From Candidatus Brevibacterium intestinigallinarum (GTDB lineage: Bacteria; Actinomycetota; Actinomycetes; Actinomycetales; Brevibacteriaceae), in the NCBI GenBank assembly GCA_019117325.1, contig DWZY01000258.1, forward strand, positions 1 to 9,219: 9,219 nucleotides of DNA, written 5' to 3'. The translations under genes and the position numbers were made by a program. The notes under the pieces were generated by a model. The model was given only the letters and a program-made list of their open reading frames with translations. It was not told where the DNA came from and searched no databases. Positions 1 through 6,667 of the stretch are shown piece by piece (positions within the stretch are counted from its first letter, which is position 1; each line of letters begins with the position of its first letter).

Positions 1-1
1 C

Positions 2-1660
2 ATCACGATCAAGTCGCAGGCCGTGCGCATGCCGTGGGAGGTCGACGGCACGCCGTACGCGCTCAACATGATCGACACGCCGGGCCACGTCGACTTCACC
101 TACGAGGTGTCCCGGTCGCTCGCGGCGTGCGAGGGCGCGCTGCTGCTGGTCGACGCGGCCCAGGGGATCGAGGCGCAGACTCTCGCCAACCTCTACCTGG
201 CGATGGAGAACGACCTCACGATCATCCCCGTCCTCAACAAGATCGACCTGCCGGCGGCGCAGCCGGAGAAGTACGCGGAGGAGCTCGCGAACCTCATCGG
301 CTCGGATCCGGACGACGTGCTCCGGGTCTCCGGCAAGACCGGCGAGGGCGTCGAGGGCGTGCTCGATCGCATCGTGGCGGAGATCGACCACCCGGTCGGA
401 GACGCGGATGCCCCCTCGCGCGCCATGATCTTCGACTCCGTCTACGACACGTATCGCGGCGTCGTCACGTACGTCCGCGTCGTCGACGGGCGCCTGGCGC
501 CCCGCGAGAAGGTCACGATGATGTCGACCGGGACGTCGTACGAGCTCCAGGAGATCGGCGTGTCCGCGCCGGAGCCGGTCGCCTCGAAGGGCCTGGGCGT
601 GGGCGAGGTCGGCTACCTCATCACCGGCGTCAAGGACGTGCGCCAGTCGAAGGTGGGCGACACCGTCACGAACTCCGTCAAGCCCGCGGACACCCCCGTC
701 GCGGGGTACTCGGAGCCCAAGCCCATGGTGTTCTCCGGCCTGTTCCCCATCGACGGCTCGGACTACCCCGTGCTGCGGGACGCGCTCGACAAGCTGAAGC
801 TCAACGATGCGGCGCTCGCGTACGAGCCGGAGACGTCGACCGCGCTGGGCTTCGGCTTCCGGTGCGGCTTCCTGGGCCTCCTCCACCTGGAGATCGTCCG
901 CGAGCGGCTCGAGCGCGAGTTCGACCTCTCGCTCATCTCCACCGCGCCCTCCGTCGTGTACCGGGTCATCACCGAGGACGGGACGGAGCACATCGTCACG
1001 AATCCGTCCGAGTACCCGGAGGGGAAGATCAAGGAGGTCCACGAGCCCATGGTGCGCGGGACCATCCTCACCCCCAGCGACTACGTGGGCGCCGTCATGG
1101 AGCTGTGCCAGTCGAAGCGCGGGTCCCTCCTGGGCATGGACTACCTCTCCGAGGACCGCGTCGAGCTGCGCTACCGGCTGCCGCTGGCGGAAATCGTCTT
1201 CGACTTCTTCGACGCGCTCAAGTCCCGGACGAAGGGATATGCATCTCTTGACTACCAGGACGACGGCGAGGCGACCTCCGAGCTCGTCAAGGTCGACATC
1301 CTGCTGCACGGCGACCAGGTCGATGCATTCTCCGCCGTCGTCCACAAGGACAAGGCGTACAGCTACGGAGTGCAGATGGCCGGCAAGCTGCGCGGCCTCA
1401 TCCCGCGCCAGCAGTTCGAGGTGCCCATCCAGGCGGCGATCGGCTCGCGCATCATCGCGCGCGAGACCATCCGCGCGATCCGCAAGGACGTGCTCTCGAA
1501 GTGCTACGGCGGTGACATCAGCCGCAAGCGCAAGCTGCTCGAGAAGCAGAAGGCCGGCAAGAAGCGCATGAAGATGGTGGGCAACGTGGAGGTGCCCCAG
1601 GAGGCCTTCATCGCGGCGCTCTCGTCCGACGACGCGGCCGGTTCGGACAAGAAGCAGTAG
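2..1660 (+). CDS. lepA: Elongation factor 4 (LepA), 5' truncated by window edge
   Basis: EF4 is a translational GTPase that binds the ribosome and affects back-translocation, stalled ribosomes and 30S biogenesis. The gene enters open from the left edge; about 550 residues are visible. Compared with E. coli LepA, which I recall as about 600 residues, the first visible residues (ITIKSQ) match its ITIK near position 52, so the P-loop (G1) and most of switch I lie outside. Visible in order: G3 DTPGH with the catalytic His (nt 74-88), G4 NKID (236-247), G5 SGKTG (329-343), an EF-G-like domain containing GFRCGFLGLLHLE, the conserved GYASLDY (from nt 1235), and the EF4-specific C-terminal domain with KCYGGDISRKRKLLEKQK and GNVEVPQEAF. 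The frame is intact to a TAG at 1658-1660. The stop overlaps the hemW start by one base. A run of A/T-ending codons at 1235-1249 is unlike the rest of the gene. Confidence 0.97.
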   Translation: MTIKSQAVRMPWEVDGTPYALNMIDTPGHVDFTYEVSRSLAACEGALLLVDAAQGIEAQTLANLYLAMENDLTIIPVLNKIDLPAAQPEKYAEELANLIGSDPDDVLRVSGKTGEGVEGVLDRIVAEIDHPVGDADAPSRAMIFDSVYDTYRGVVTYVRVVDGRLAPREKVTMMSTGTSYELQEIGVSAPEPVASKGLGVGEVGYLITGVKDVRQSKVGDTVTNSVKPADTPVAGYSEPKPMVFSGLFPIDGSDYPVLRDALDKLKLNDAALAYEPETSTALGFGFRCGFLGLLHLEIVRERLEREFDLSLISTAPSVVYRVITEDGTEHIVTNPSEYPEGKIKEVHEPMVRGTILTPSDYVGAVMELCQSKRGSLLGMDYLSEDRVELRYRLPLAEIVFDFFDALKSRTKGYASLDYQDDGEATSELVKVDILLHGDQVDAFSAVVHKDKAYSYGVQMAGKLRGLIPRQQFEVPIQAAIGSRIIARETIRAIRKDVLSKCYGGDISRKRKLLEKQKAGKKRMKMVGNVEVPQEAFIAALSSDDAAGSDKKQ

Positions 1661-2913
1661 TGCCGGCGCAGCCCGACGGCGAGACTCCGCCGCTGGACGG
1701 CTCGCTGCCCGCGCCCGCCCTCCGCAGGGCGGGCGCGGACACGTTCAGCGCGTATGTCCACGTGCCGTATTGCCGCGTGCGATGCGGCTACTGCGACTTC
1801 AACACCTACACGGCCGAGGAGCTGGGCCACGGCGCCAACCGCGAGGACTATCGCGAACAGCTGGCCCGCGAGATCGCCGTGTCCCGGCGAGTGCTGGGCG
1901 GCTCGCCGCTCGAAGCTCGTCCGTTCGACACCGTCTTCTTCGGTGGCGGCACCCCCACGCTGCTGCCCGCCGAGGTCCTCGCGGGCGTGCTGCGCGACCT
2001 GGCCGACGGCTTCGGGCTGGCCCCCGATGCCGAGGTGACGACCGAGGCCAACCCCGACAGCGTGTCGCGGGAGTCGCTCGCCGTGCTCGCGGATGCGGGT
2101 TTCACGCGCGTCTCGTTCGGCATGCAGTCGGCCGTTCCCCACGTCCTGCGGACACTGGACCGCACGCACGACCCCGCCCGCGTGGGCGACGCCGTGGCAG
2201 CGGCCCGGGCAGCCGGCCTCGGCGTGAGCCTCGACCTCATCTACGGCACGCCGGGGGAGTCGGTCGAGGACTGGCGCGCGAGTCTCGAGGCCGTGCTCGC
2301 GCTGGAGCCGGACCACGTGTCCGCGTACTCACTCATCGTCGAGCCGGGCACGCGGATGGGTGCGCAGGTGCGGCGCGGCGAGCTGCCGATGCCGGACGAG
2401 GACGACCTGGCTGAGAAGTACGAGCTCGCGGACGAGCTGCTGGCGGGTGCGGGACTCCACTGGTACGAGGTGAGCAACTTCGCGGTCTCCGCGCAGGCGC
2501 AGTGCCAGCACAACCTCGCCTACTGGCGCAACGCGGACTGGTGGGGGTACGGGCCAGGAGCCCACTCGCACGTGGGCGGCGTCCGCTGGTGGAACGCGAA
2601 GCATCCGCGCGCGTGGGCCGACCGTCTGGGCAGAGACCAGTCACCGGCCGTGGGCCGCGAGGTGCTCGATGAGGAGACGCGCGCGCTCGAGGACCTCATG
2701 CTGGCCGCCAGGATCGACGGCGCGTACCCGCTGGACCGCCTGGAAGCCACAGCCCGCGAGGACATCGCCCGGATGCTGGCGGACGGGCTGCTGGCACCCG
2801 CGACGATCGCGACCGGTCGCATCCACCTGACGCGGCGGGGGCGGCTGCTGGCCGACGGCATCGTGCGGACGCTGTCGGATCACCTGCGCGTCAGCGGACG
2901 AACTCGAACGTGA
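1660..2913 (+). CDS. hemW: Radical SAM heme chaperone HemW
   Basis: This 417-residue protein is a HemN-like radical SAM protein; members of the HemW branch bind heme and a 4Fe-4S cluster and are thought to deliver heme to respiratory enzymes rather than oxidise coproporphyrinogen. The cluster motif is C38-x3-C42-x2-C45 followed by Asp-Phe (HVPYCRVRCGYCDF). HemN carries a further Cys where Phe47 sits, which favours HemW. Other landmarks are FFGGGTPT at residues 93-100, the SAM-site segment EANPDS, SFGMQS, DLIYGTPGES and HNLAYW at residues 284-289, matching the HNxxYW motif linked to heme binding. GTG at 1660 is chosen because the N-terminal PDGE...DGSLP stretch resembles actinobacterial homologues. 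The start overlaps the lepA stop (TAGTG) and has only a weak purine stretch upstream, so translational coupling is likely. A strong hairpin lies 50 bases into the gene. The 3' end overlaps the convergent DUF4870 gene. Confidence 0.95.
   Translation: MPAQPDGETPPLDGSLPAPALRRAGADTFSAYVHVPYCRVRCGYCDFNTYTAEELGHGANREDYREQLAREIAVSRRVLGGSPLEARPFDTVFFGGGTPTLLPAEVLAGVLRDLADGFGLAPDAEVTTEANPDSVSRESLAVLADAGFTRVSFGMQSAVPHVLRTLDRTHDPARVGDAVAAARAAGLGVSLDLIYGTPGESVEDWRASLEAVLALEPDHVSAYSLIVEPGTRMGAQVRRGELPMPDEDDLAEKYELADELLAGAGLHWYEVSNFAVSAQAQCQHNLAYWRNADWWGYGPGAHSHVGGVRWWNAKHPRAWADRLGRDQSPAVGREVLDEETRALEDLMLAARIDGAYPLDRLEATAREDIARMLADGLLAPATIATGRIHLTRRGRLLADGIVRTLSDHLRVSGRTRT
1709..1738 (+). repeat. Perfect 13-bp inverted repeat (hairpin) inside hemW
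   Basis: Bases 1709-1721 (CCGCGCCCGCCCT) are the exact reverse complement of 1726-1738, with a four-base loop CCGC. Nearly all pairs are G-C, so the RNA hairpin should be very stable. It starts about 50 bases after the hemW start codon and codes for the linker just before the first radical SAM strand (around Pro-Ala-Leu-Arg-Arg-Ala-Gly-Ala). No T tract follows, so it is not a classical intrinsic terminator. It could act as an attenuator, a polymerase or ribosome pause site, or an RNA-stability boundary between lepA and hemW, or it could be chance in GC-rich coding DNA. The structure is certain; the function is inferred. Confidence 0.7.
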
Positions 2914-3343
2914 ACGGCATGCGGTAGACCTCGCCGCCGTACGCCTTCACGGTCGCGATGATCTGGAGCACCCAGGACGCGATGACGACCAGCGGCAGCA
3001 GGATGAAGCCGATGATCACCACCGTCAGCAGACCGGAGACGGTCGCGGCGATGAGCACCATGATCTGCAGGTTGAGGGACTGGCGCGCCTGCTCGCGGAC
3101 GAACGGGGACTCGTCCTTCTTGACGAGGAACATGATGAGCGGGACGAGCGCGCTGACCAGGAGCGCTCCCAGATGGGTGAGCACCGACAGCGACCTATCG
3201 TCCTGCGAGGCCGACCAGTAGGACGCGGATCCTGGCCCGTAGGCCGCGTCCGGGTGCGGTCCGCGCAGGGGCGGGGCCGCAGGGGGATCGAAGGGCCCGC
3301 GCGGGTTCGCGCCGGGGCCCGAGTGGGGAGGGGGAACGCTCAC
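2891..3343 (-). CDS. DUF4870 (Tic20-like) small membrane protein
   Basis: This 150-residue protein has a Pro/Gly-rich, probably disordered cytoplasmic N-terminus (residues 1-48), then hydrophobic segments at roughly 57-74, 91-112 and 113-135. The segment after the first helix, KKDESPFVREQARQSLNLQI, is the hallmark of the DUF4870/Tic20-like family (Lys followed by a 'fvr-x-x-a-x-q-s-l-n' stretch). The biochemical role of the family is not established; an integral membrane location is expected. The GTG start at 3343 is supported by an AGGAG ribosome-binding site at 3353-3349 with five-base spacing. It lies 84 bp downstream of DUF3097 on the same strand and may be co-transcribed with it. Its last 23 bp overlap the end of hemW on the other strand, with no terminator visible between them. 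Confidence 0.85.
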   Translation of the reverse strand: MSVPPPHSGPGANPRGPFDPPAAPPLRGPHPDAAYGPGSASYWSASQDDRSLSVLTHLGALLVSALVPLIMFLVKKDESPFVREQARQSLNLQIMVLIAATVSGLLTVVIIGFILLPLVVIASWVLQIIATVKAYGGEVYRMPFTFEFVR

Positions 3344-3427
3344 GTCTGCTCCTGCGGGTGCCGGTGGTCCTGGAGGGCGGGCGTGCCGGTGCGGCCCGTC
3401 CGTGACCAGTCTCTCATCCCGCGGCAG
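3344..3427 (-). other. DUF3097-DUF4870 intergenic gap with ribosome-binding site
   Basis: This 84-bp gap holds the AGGAG ribosome-binding site of the DUF4870 gene (3353-3349, minus strand). I see no convincing -10/-35 pair and no terminator hairpin. A nine-base direct repeat GTGCCGGTG (3358-3366 and 3383-3391) is present but is weak evidence at this GC content. The simplest reading is a short spacer within a two-gene transcript. Confidence 0.5.
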
Positions 3428-4315
3428 TCAGTGGCGGTTGACCGTCACGAAGTCGATGAGCTCCTCGACGCGGCCGGACAGTTGCGGCTCGACATCCGCG
3501 ATCGTCGTGACCGAGCGCAGGATCCTCGCCCACGCGCGGGCGACGTCCCGATGGTCGGCGTGGTCCCAGCCGATCCGGCGGAGGACGCCGGTCTTCCAGT
3601 CCTCCCCGCGCGGCACGCTCGGCCAGGCGGGGATCCCCACGACGGACGGGCGCACGGCCTGCCACACGTCGACGTACGGGTGGCCGATGACGCGGACGTT
3701 CCCCTTCCAGGCGGGGTCCTCCATGACACGGCGGGCCAGCTTCGACTCCTTGGTGCCGGTGACCATGTGGTCGGCCAGCACGCCCACCCGATGCTGCGGG
3801 TCCGGCCCGAACTCGGCAATCCGCTCCGGCAGGTCGTCGAGGCCGCCCAGCGGCTCGACGACGACGCCCTCGATCCGGAGGTCGTCGCCCCAGATCCGCT
3901 CGACGAGCTCTGCGTCATGCTTGCCCTCGACCCAGATGCGGGATCCGCGGGCCACTCGGGCGCGCGCGTCCGCGACCTTCCGCGAGCCGCTGGCGGTCCG
4001 GCCGGGTGCGGCACCGCGGGCGGCCGTCGCGGACGGTCCCTGTCCGCGCGGCTCGGGTCGGATGAGCTCGCACGGGCGTCCGTCGATGAGGTAGCCGGGG
4101 CCCAGGGGGAAGGAGACGCGGGAGCCCCTCCGGTCCTCGAGCACCATCGCAAGACCGCCTGGTGCCTTCTCGAGGCGGACGACCGCACCCACGAAGCCGG
4201 TCTCCACCACCTCCACGACGAGGCCGGCCTGCGCGGGCACGCGGGGCAGCGAGCGCCGCGCGTGCGTGCGTCCGCCGGAGAGCACATCGGATCCGTAGCG
4301 ATCATGGAAGGGCAT
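3428..4315 (-). CDS. DUF3097 family protein, unknown function, Toprim-like core
   Basis: This 295-residue soluble protein belongs to DUF3097, a largely actinobacterial family without assigned function. The diagnostic N-terminus is RYGSDVLSG, followed by a small beta-rich domain (about residues 28-85), a basic Ala/Arg/Gly linker (90-125), and a second domain (126-290). In the second domain WVEGKHDAE (128-136), EPLGGLDDL (154-162) and GVLADHMVTG (178-187) are spaced like the Glu, Gly and DxD motifs of Toprim nucleotidyl-transfer/hydrolysis domains, but the second Asp of DxD appears to be Met184. That relationship is my inference. ATG at 4315 is preferred over an upstream extension because the extension would run through the CIRCE operator and into hrcA with no family resemblance. 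GGCGGA before the ATG is a poor ribosome-binding site, and TACCCT six bases upstream of the ATG suggests possible leaderless transcription. The gene is divergent from hrcA and upstream of DUF4870. Confidence 0.9.
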   Translation of the reverse strand: MPFHDRYGSDVLSGGRTHARRSLPRVPAQAGLVVEVVETGFVGAVVRLEKAPGGLAMVLEDRRGSRVSFPLGPGYLIDGRPCELIRPEPRGQGPSATAARGAAPGRTASGSRKVADARARVARGSRIWVEGKHDAELVERIWGDDLRIEGVVVEPLGGLDDLPERIAEFGPDPQHRVGVLADHMVTGTKESKLARRVMEDPAWKGNVRVIGHPYVDVWQAVRPSVVGIPAWPSVPRGEDWKTGVLRRIGWDHADHRDVARAWARILRSVTTIADVEPQLSGRVEELIDFVTVNRH

Positions 4316-4389
4316 TCCGCCAGGGTACCGACGGCCCCGCTCCGGACCTGCCCGGCACGCCGAGGTGGAGGAGGCGCCCGCCGGGGGAG

Positions 4390-4395
4390 TATCAT
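4390..4395 (+). promoter_or_regulatory. Putative -10 element of hrcA
   Basis: TATCAT matches TATAAT at five of six positions and abuts the left CIRCE arm, sharing one base. The transcription start would then fall near 4402, inside the operator, so bound HrcA would block initiation. This geometry is normal for CIRCE-controlled promoters. A recognisable -35 hexamer is missing at 16-18 bp upstream, so the call is moderate. Confidence 0.5.
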
Positions 4396-4421
4396 TGGCA
4401 CTCGTACGCAGCGAGTGCCAG
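4395..4421. promoter_or_regulatory. CIRCE operator (HrcA binding site)
   Basis: The arms are TTGGCACTC (4395-4403) and GAGTGCCAG (4413-4421), separated by exactly nine bases (GTACGCAGC). Eight of nine positions pair; only the outermost T/G does not. The CIRCE consensus is TTAGCACTC-N9-GAGTGCTAA, so the site differs from it only at A3 of the left arm and at the matching T and the final A of the right arm. It lies 50 bp before hrcA, the expected position for autoregulation of an hrcA-dnaJ operon. Confidence 0.92.
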
Positions 4422-4471
4422 AACCGTGCCCGTCCCCGTGGGGCCGAGCGCGGCGCAGTGGAGGTGGAGAG

Positions 4472-5482
4472 GTGAACGACGACCGTCGGGCGCGCGTCCT
4501 CCGAGCCATCGTCGAGGACTACGTGTCGACGAACGAGCCGGTGGGCTCCAAGGCCCTCGTCGACCGCCACCGTCTGGGTGTGTCATCGGCCACGATCCGG
4601 AACGACATGGCGGCACTGGAGCAGGAGGGCCTCATCGCCCAGCCGCACACGTCCGCCGGCCGGATCCCCACGGACAAGGGATACCGCGCCTTCGTCGACC
4701 GGATCGACGAGATCAAACCACTGTCTGCGGCGGAGAAGCGCGCGGTCGCCCGGGTGCTCGAGCATCCGGTCGACGTCGACGACGTCCTGGACCGCACCGT
4801 CCGGCTGCTGTCGCAGCTGACCCACCAGGTGGCGATGGTGCAGTACCCCAGGCTCTCGCGCGCCCGCGTGCGGCACATCGAGCTCGTCGACCTCGCCCCG
4901 TCCCGCCTGCTGGTCGTCCTCATCACGGACGGCGGCCAGGTCGAGCAGCGGCTCGTCGACACCGGACGCGCGGTCAGCGCGGACGAGGTCGCGGCCCTGC
5001 GCGCGCTGTTCCTCGCGCACCTCGTCGACGCGGCGGTGGGCGATGTCCCCGTCCTCGTGGGGACGGTCGAGGCGCGCCCGGAGCTCCGGGGCCCGGCGGC
5101 GGCGCTGGGGGCCGTGCTGGCGGACCTGTCCCGTGGGTTCCACACGGAACGGCTCGTCATGGCGGGCACCGCCAATCTCGCCCGGGCGGGTCGTGAACTG
5201 GGCGAGCACATGGGACCCATCCTCGAAGCGTTCGAGGAGCAGGTCGTCCTCCTGCGGCTCCTGTCGACCATGGCGGCACCCGGTCCTGATGTCGCCGTCA
5301 GCATCGGCGCGGAGAATCCCCTCGACACCTTCGCCTCGACATCCGTGGTCGCCACGAACTACGTTGCGGAGGGCGTGGAGGCGCGCATGGCCGTCGTGGG
5401 GCCCACGCGCATGGACTACCCCACGACGATGGCGGCGCTGCGCGCCGTCGCGAAGTACATCTCCACGATCCTCAACGACTGA
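4472..5482 (+). CDS. hrcA: Heat-inducible transcription repressor HrcA
   Basis: HrcA binds CIRCE elements and represses chaperone genes; GroE is known in other bacteria to stabilise its active form. The protein is 336 residues, the usual size. The N-terminal winged helix carries VSSATIRNDM (37-46) and TSAGRIPTDKGYR (60-72), the strongest HrcA signatures. The C-terminal part has SIGAEN (277-282) and GPTRMDY (310-316), both typical of the family. GTG at 4472 is chosen because MNDDRRARVLRAIV is the normal HrcA N-terminus and GGAGG lies seven bases upstream. The frame stays open far upstream, but that stretch is non-coding or antisense to DUF3097. A CIRCE site directly upstream supports autoregulation. 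dnaJ follows after 69 bp; there is no dnaK or grpE in the window. Confidence 0.97.
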   Translation: MNDDRRARVLRAIVEDYVSTNEPVGSKALVDRHRLGVSSATIRNDMAALEQEGLIAQPHTSAGRIPTDKGYRAFVDRIDEIKPLSAAEKRAVARVLEHPVDVDDVLDRTVRLLSQLTHQVAMVQYPRLSRARVRHIELVDLAPSRLLVVLITDGGQVEQRLVDTGRAVSADEVAALRALFLAHLVDAAVGDVPVLVGTVEARPELRGPAAALGAVLADLSRGFHTERLVMAGTANLARAGRELGEHMGPILEAFEEQVVLLRLLSTMAAPGPDVAVSIGAENPLDTFASTSVVATNYVAEGVEARMAVVGPTRMDYPTTMAALRAVAKYISTILND

Positions 5483-5551
5483 TCCGGCACCCCGCGTGCC
5501 CACGAAGAACGAACCGATCGCGCCGACCGCGCACTAGGAGAACCGACACCG
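5483..5551 (+). other. hrcA-dnaJ intergenic spacer
   Basis: This 69-bp spacer contains a small inverted repeat GGCAC-N5-GTGCC (5486-5500) and the dnaJ ribosome-binding site AGGAG (5536-5540). The five-pair stem has no T tract and is unlikely to stop transcription. No convincing promoter is seen, so dnaJ probably shares the hrcA transcript. Confidence 0.5.
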
Positions 5552-6667
5552 GTGAGTGACCACTACGAGACCCTGGGCGTCTCCCGCGACGCCAGCGATG
5601 CCGACATCAAGAAGGCCTACCGCAAGCTGGCGCGCACGCTCCACCCGGACGTGAACCCGGGACACGAGGATGAGTTCAAGGCCGTGTCGCGGGCGTACGA
5701 CGTCCTCTCCGACCCGCAGAAGCGGCGGAACTACGATCTGGGCGGCGGCGAGAACGGGCAGCCCGCCGGCGGTGCGGGCTTCGGCGGCTTCTCCGACCTC
5801 TTCGAGACGTTCTTCGGCGGGGGCGGCGGGGGCGGTCGCCCGCAGCCGGCCTCCCGCGTGCGCCGCGGACAGGACGCGCTCGTCGCGCTGCACATCGACC
5901 TGCGCACCGCCGCGTTCGGCGGCACCGCGGACGTCGAGATCGTGACGGCGGACCTGTGCGGAACGTGCGAGGGCGAGGGCACTCGCGCGGGCACCGGGAT
6001 CTCGACGTGCACGGTGTGCGACGGCCACGGCTCCGTCCAGCAGATGACCCGGACCCTGCTGGGCCAGATGGTGACGAACCAGACGTGCCCCAAGTGCGGC
6101 GGGTACGGCACCGTCATCGAGGACCCGTGCCAGAACTGCCACGGCGACGGCCGCGTGCGCGCGGAGGAGACGATCACGGTGAAGGTGCCGGCGGGTGTGC
6201 GCGACGGCAACCGCATCCAGCTCTCCGGTCGCGGCGAGGTGGGTCCCGGCGGTGGACCGCGCGGCGACCTCTTCCTCGAGGTCATCGTCGAGGAGCACCC
6301 AGTGTTCACGCGCGATGGCGCGGACCTGCGGTGCACCCTCACGATTCCCATGACCGCGGCCGCGCTGGGCGCCACGATCCCGCTCGAGACCTTCGACGGC
6401 GAGCAGGGCATCGAGGTGCGGGCGGGCGCGCAGACGGGTGACACGATCCGTGTCCGCGGGCTGGGCGCGCAGCAGCTGCGTCGCGAGGGCCGCGGCGACC
6501 TCTTCGTGACGCTGGCGGTCGCAACCCCCACGGACCTGACGGCGGAGCAGCGCACGCTCCTCGAGCAGCTGGCCGAGGCGCGCGATGAGACCGCGCCCAT
6601 CGGCAGTGCCGGCGAGACGAAGCACGGGCCGTTCTCCCGGCTGCGGGAGCGACTGGCCGGCCGATGA
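5552..6667 (+). CDS. dnaJ: Chaperone protein DnaJ (DnaJ2 type)
   Basis: DnaJ is an Hsp40 co-chaperone that stimulates DnaK ATPase and delivers unfolded clients. The 371 residues show a J domain (3-62) with HPD at 31-33, a short Gly-rich linker (63-100) with a seven-glycine run, a zinc-binding domain with four CxxCxGxG repeats (C136/C139, C153/C156, C179/C182, C193/C196), and the C-terminal substrate-binding domains (from about 205). All eight zinc cysteines are present. The short, Phe-poor G/F linker and the position after hrcA fit the second actinobacterial DnaJ, the other normally being with dnaK-grpE. GTG at 5552 gives the expected MSDHYETLGV start; AGGAG lies 11 bases upstream, a longer spacing than usual. 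The stop overlaps rsmE by four bases (ATGA). Confidence 0.97.
   Translation: MSDHYETLGVSRDASDADIKKAYRKLARTLHPDVNPGHEDEFKAVSRAYDVLSDPQKRRNYDLGGGENGQPAGGAGFGGFSDLFETFFGGGGGGGRPQPASRVRRGQDALVALHIDLRTAAFGGTADVEIVTADLCGTCEGEGTRAGTGISTCTVCDGHGSVQQMTRTLLGQMVTNQTCPKCGGYGTVIEDPCQNCHGDGRVRAEETITVKVPAGVRDGNRIQLSGRGEVGPGGGPRGDLFLEVIVEEHPVFTRDGADLRCTLTIPMTAAALGATIPLETFDGEQGIEVRAGAQTGDTIRVRGLGAQQLRREGRGDLFVTLAVATPTDLTAEQRTLLEQLAEARDETAPIGSAGETKHGPFSRLRERLAGR

Larger units (their letters stand above)
4316..4471. promoter_or_regulatory. Divergent DUF3097/hrcA control region
   Basis: These 156 bp separate the divergent DUF3097 and hrcA starts. Contents from left to right: a possible minus-strand -10 element TACCCT (4327-4322) six bases from the DUF3097 ATG; GC-rich spacer; a plus-strand -10-like TATCAT (4390-4395), with minus-strand GATACT (4393-4388) over nearly the same bases; the CIRCE operator (4395-4421); and the hrcA ribosome-binding site GGAGG (4460-4464), seven bases from the GTG. 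No good -35 hexamer is evident for either direction, which is common in GC-rich actinobacterial promoters. Because the operator sits between both genes, HrcA could in principle affect either side. Confidence 0.7.

Noticed and set aside
34..1251. Long open frame (405 codons) overlapping lepA in another plus frame
   Set aside because: The translation is Arg/Ala/Gly-rich with no family resemblance, as expected of a shadow frame in a very GC-rich gene; the lepA frame has unmistakable EF4 motifs.
1248..1253. TTGACT inside lepA as a -35 promoter element
   Set aside because: No -10-like hexamer lies at 16-18 bp downstream.
4362..4469. Repeated GAGGTGGAG (4362-4370 and 4461-4469) around CIRCE
   Set aside because: The second copy is simply the purine-rich hrcA ribosome-binding region; the first has no start codon at useful spacing, so no function can be supported.
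3173..4471. Upstream extension of the hrcA frame by more than 400 codons
   Set aside because: The extension runs antisense to DUF3097 and through the CIRCE operator; HrcA has a normal N-terminus and ribosome-binding site at 4472.
4316..4570. Upstream extension of DUF3097 by 85 codons
   Set aside because: It would cross CIRCE and enter hrcA antisense; family homology begins at RYGSDVLSG just after the ATG at 4315.
5486..5500. Inverted repeat GGCAC-N5-GTGCC after hrcA as a terminator
   Set aside because: It has only five pairs and no T tract; dnaJ is expected to be co-transcribed with hrcA.
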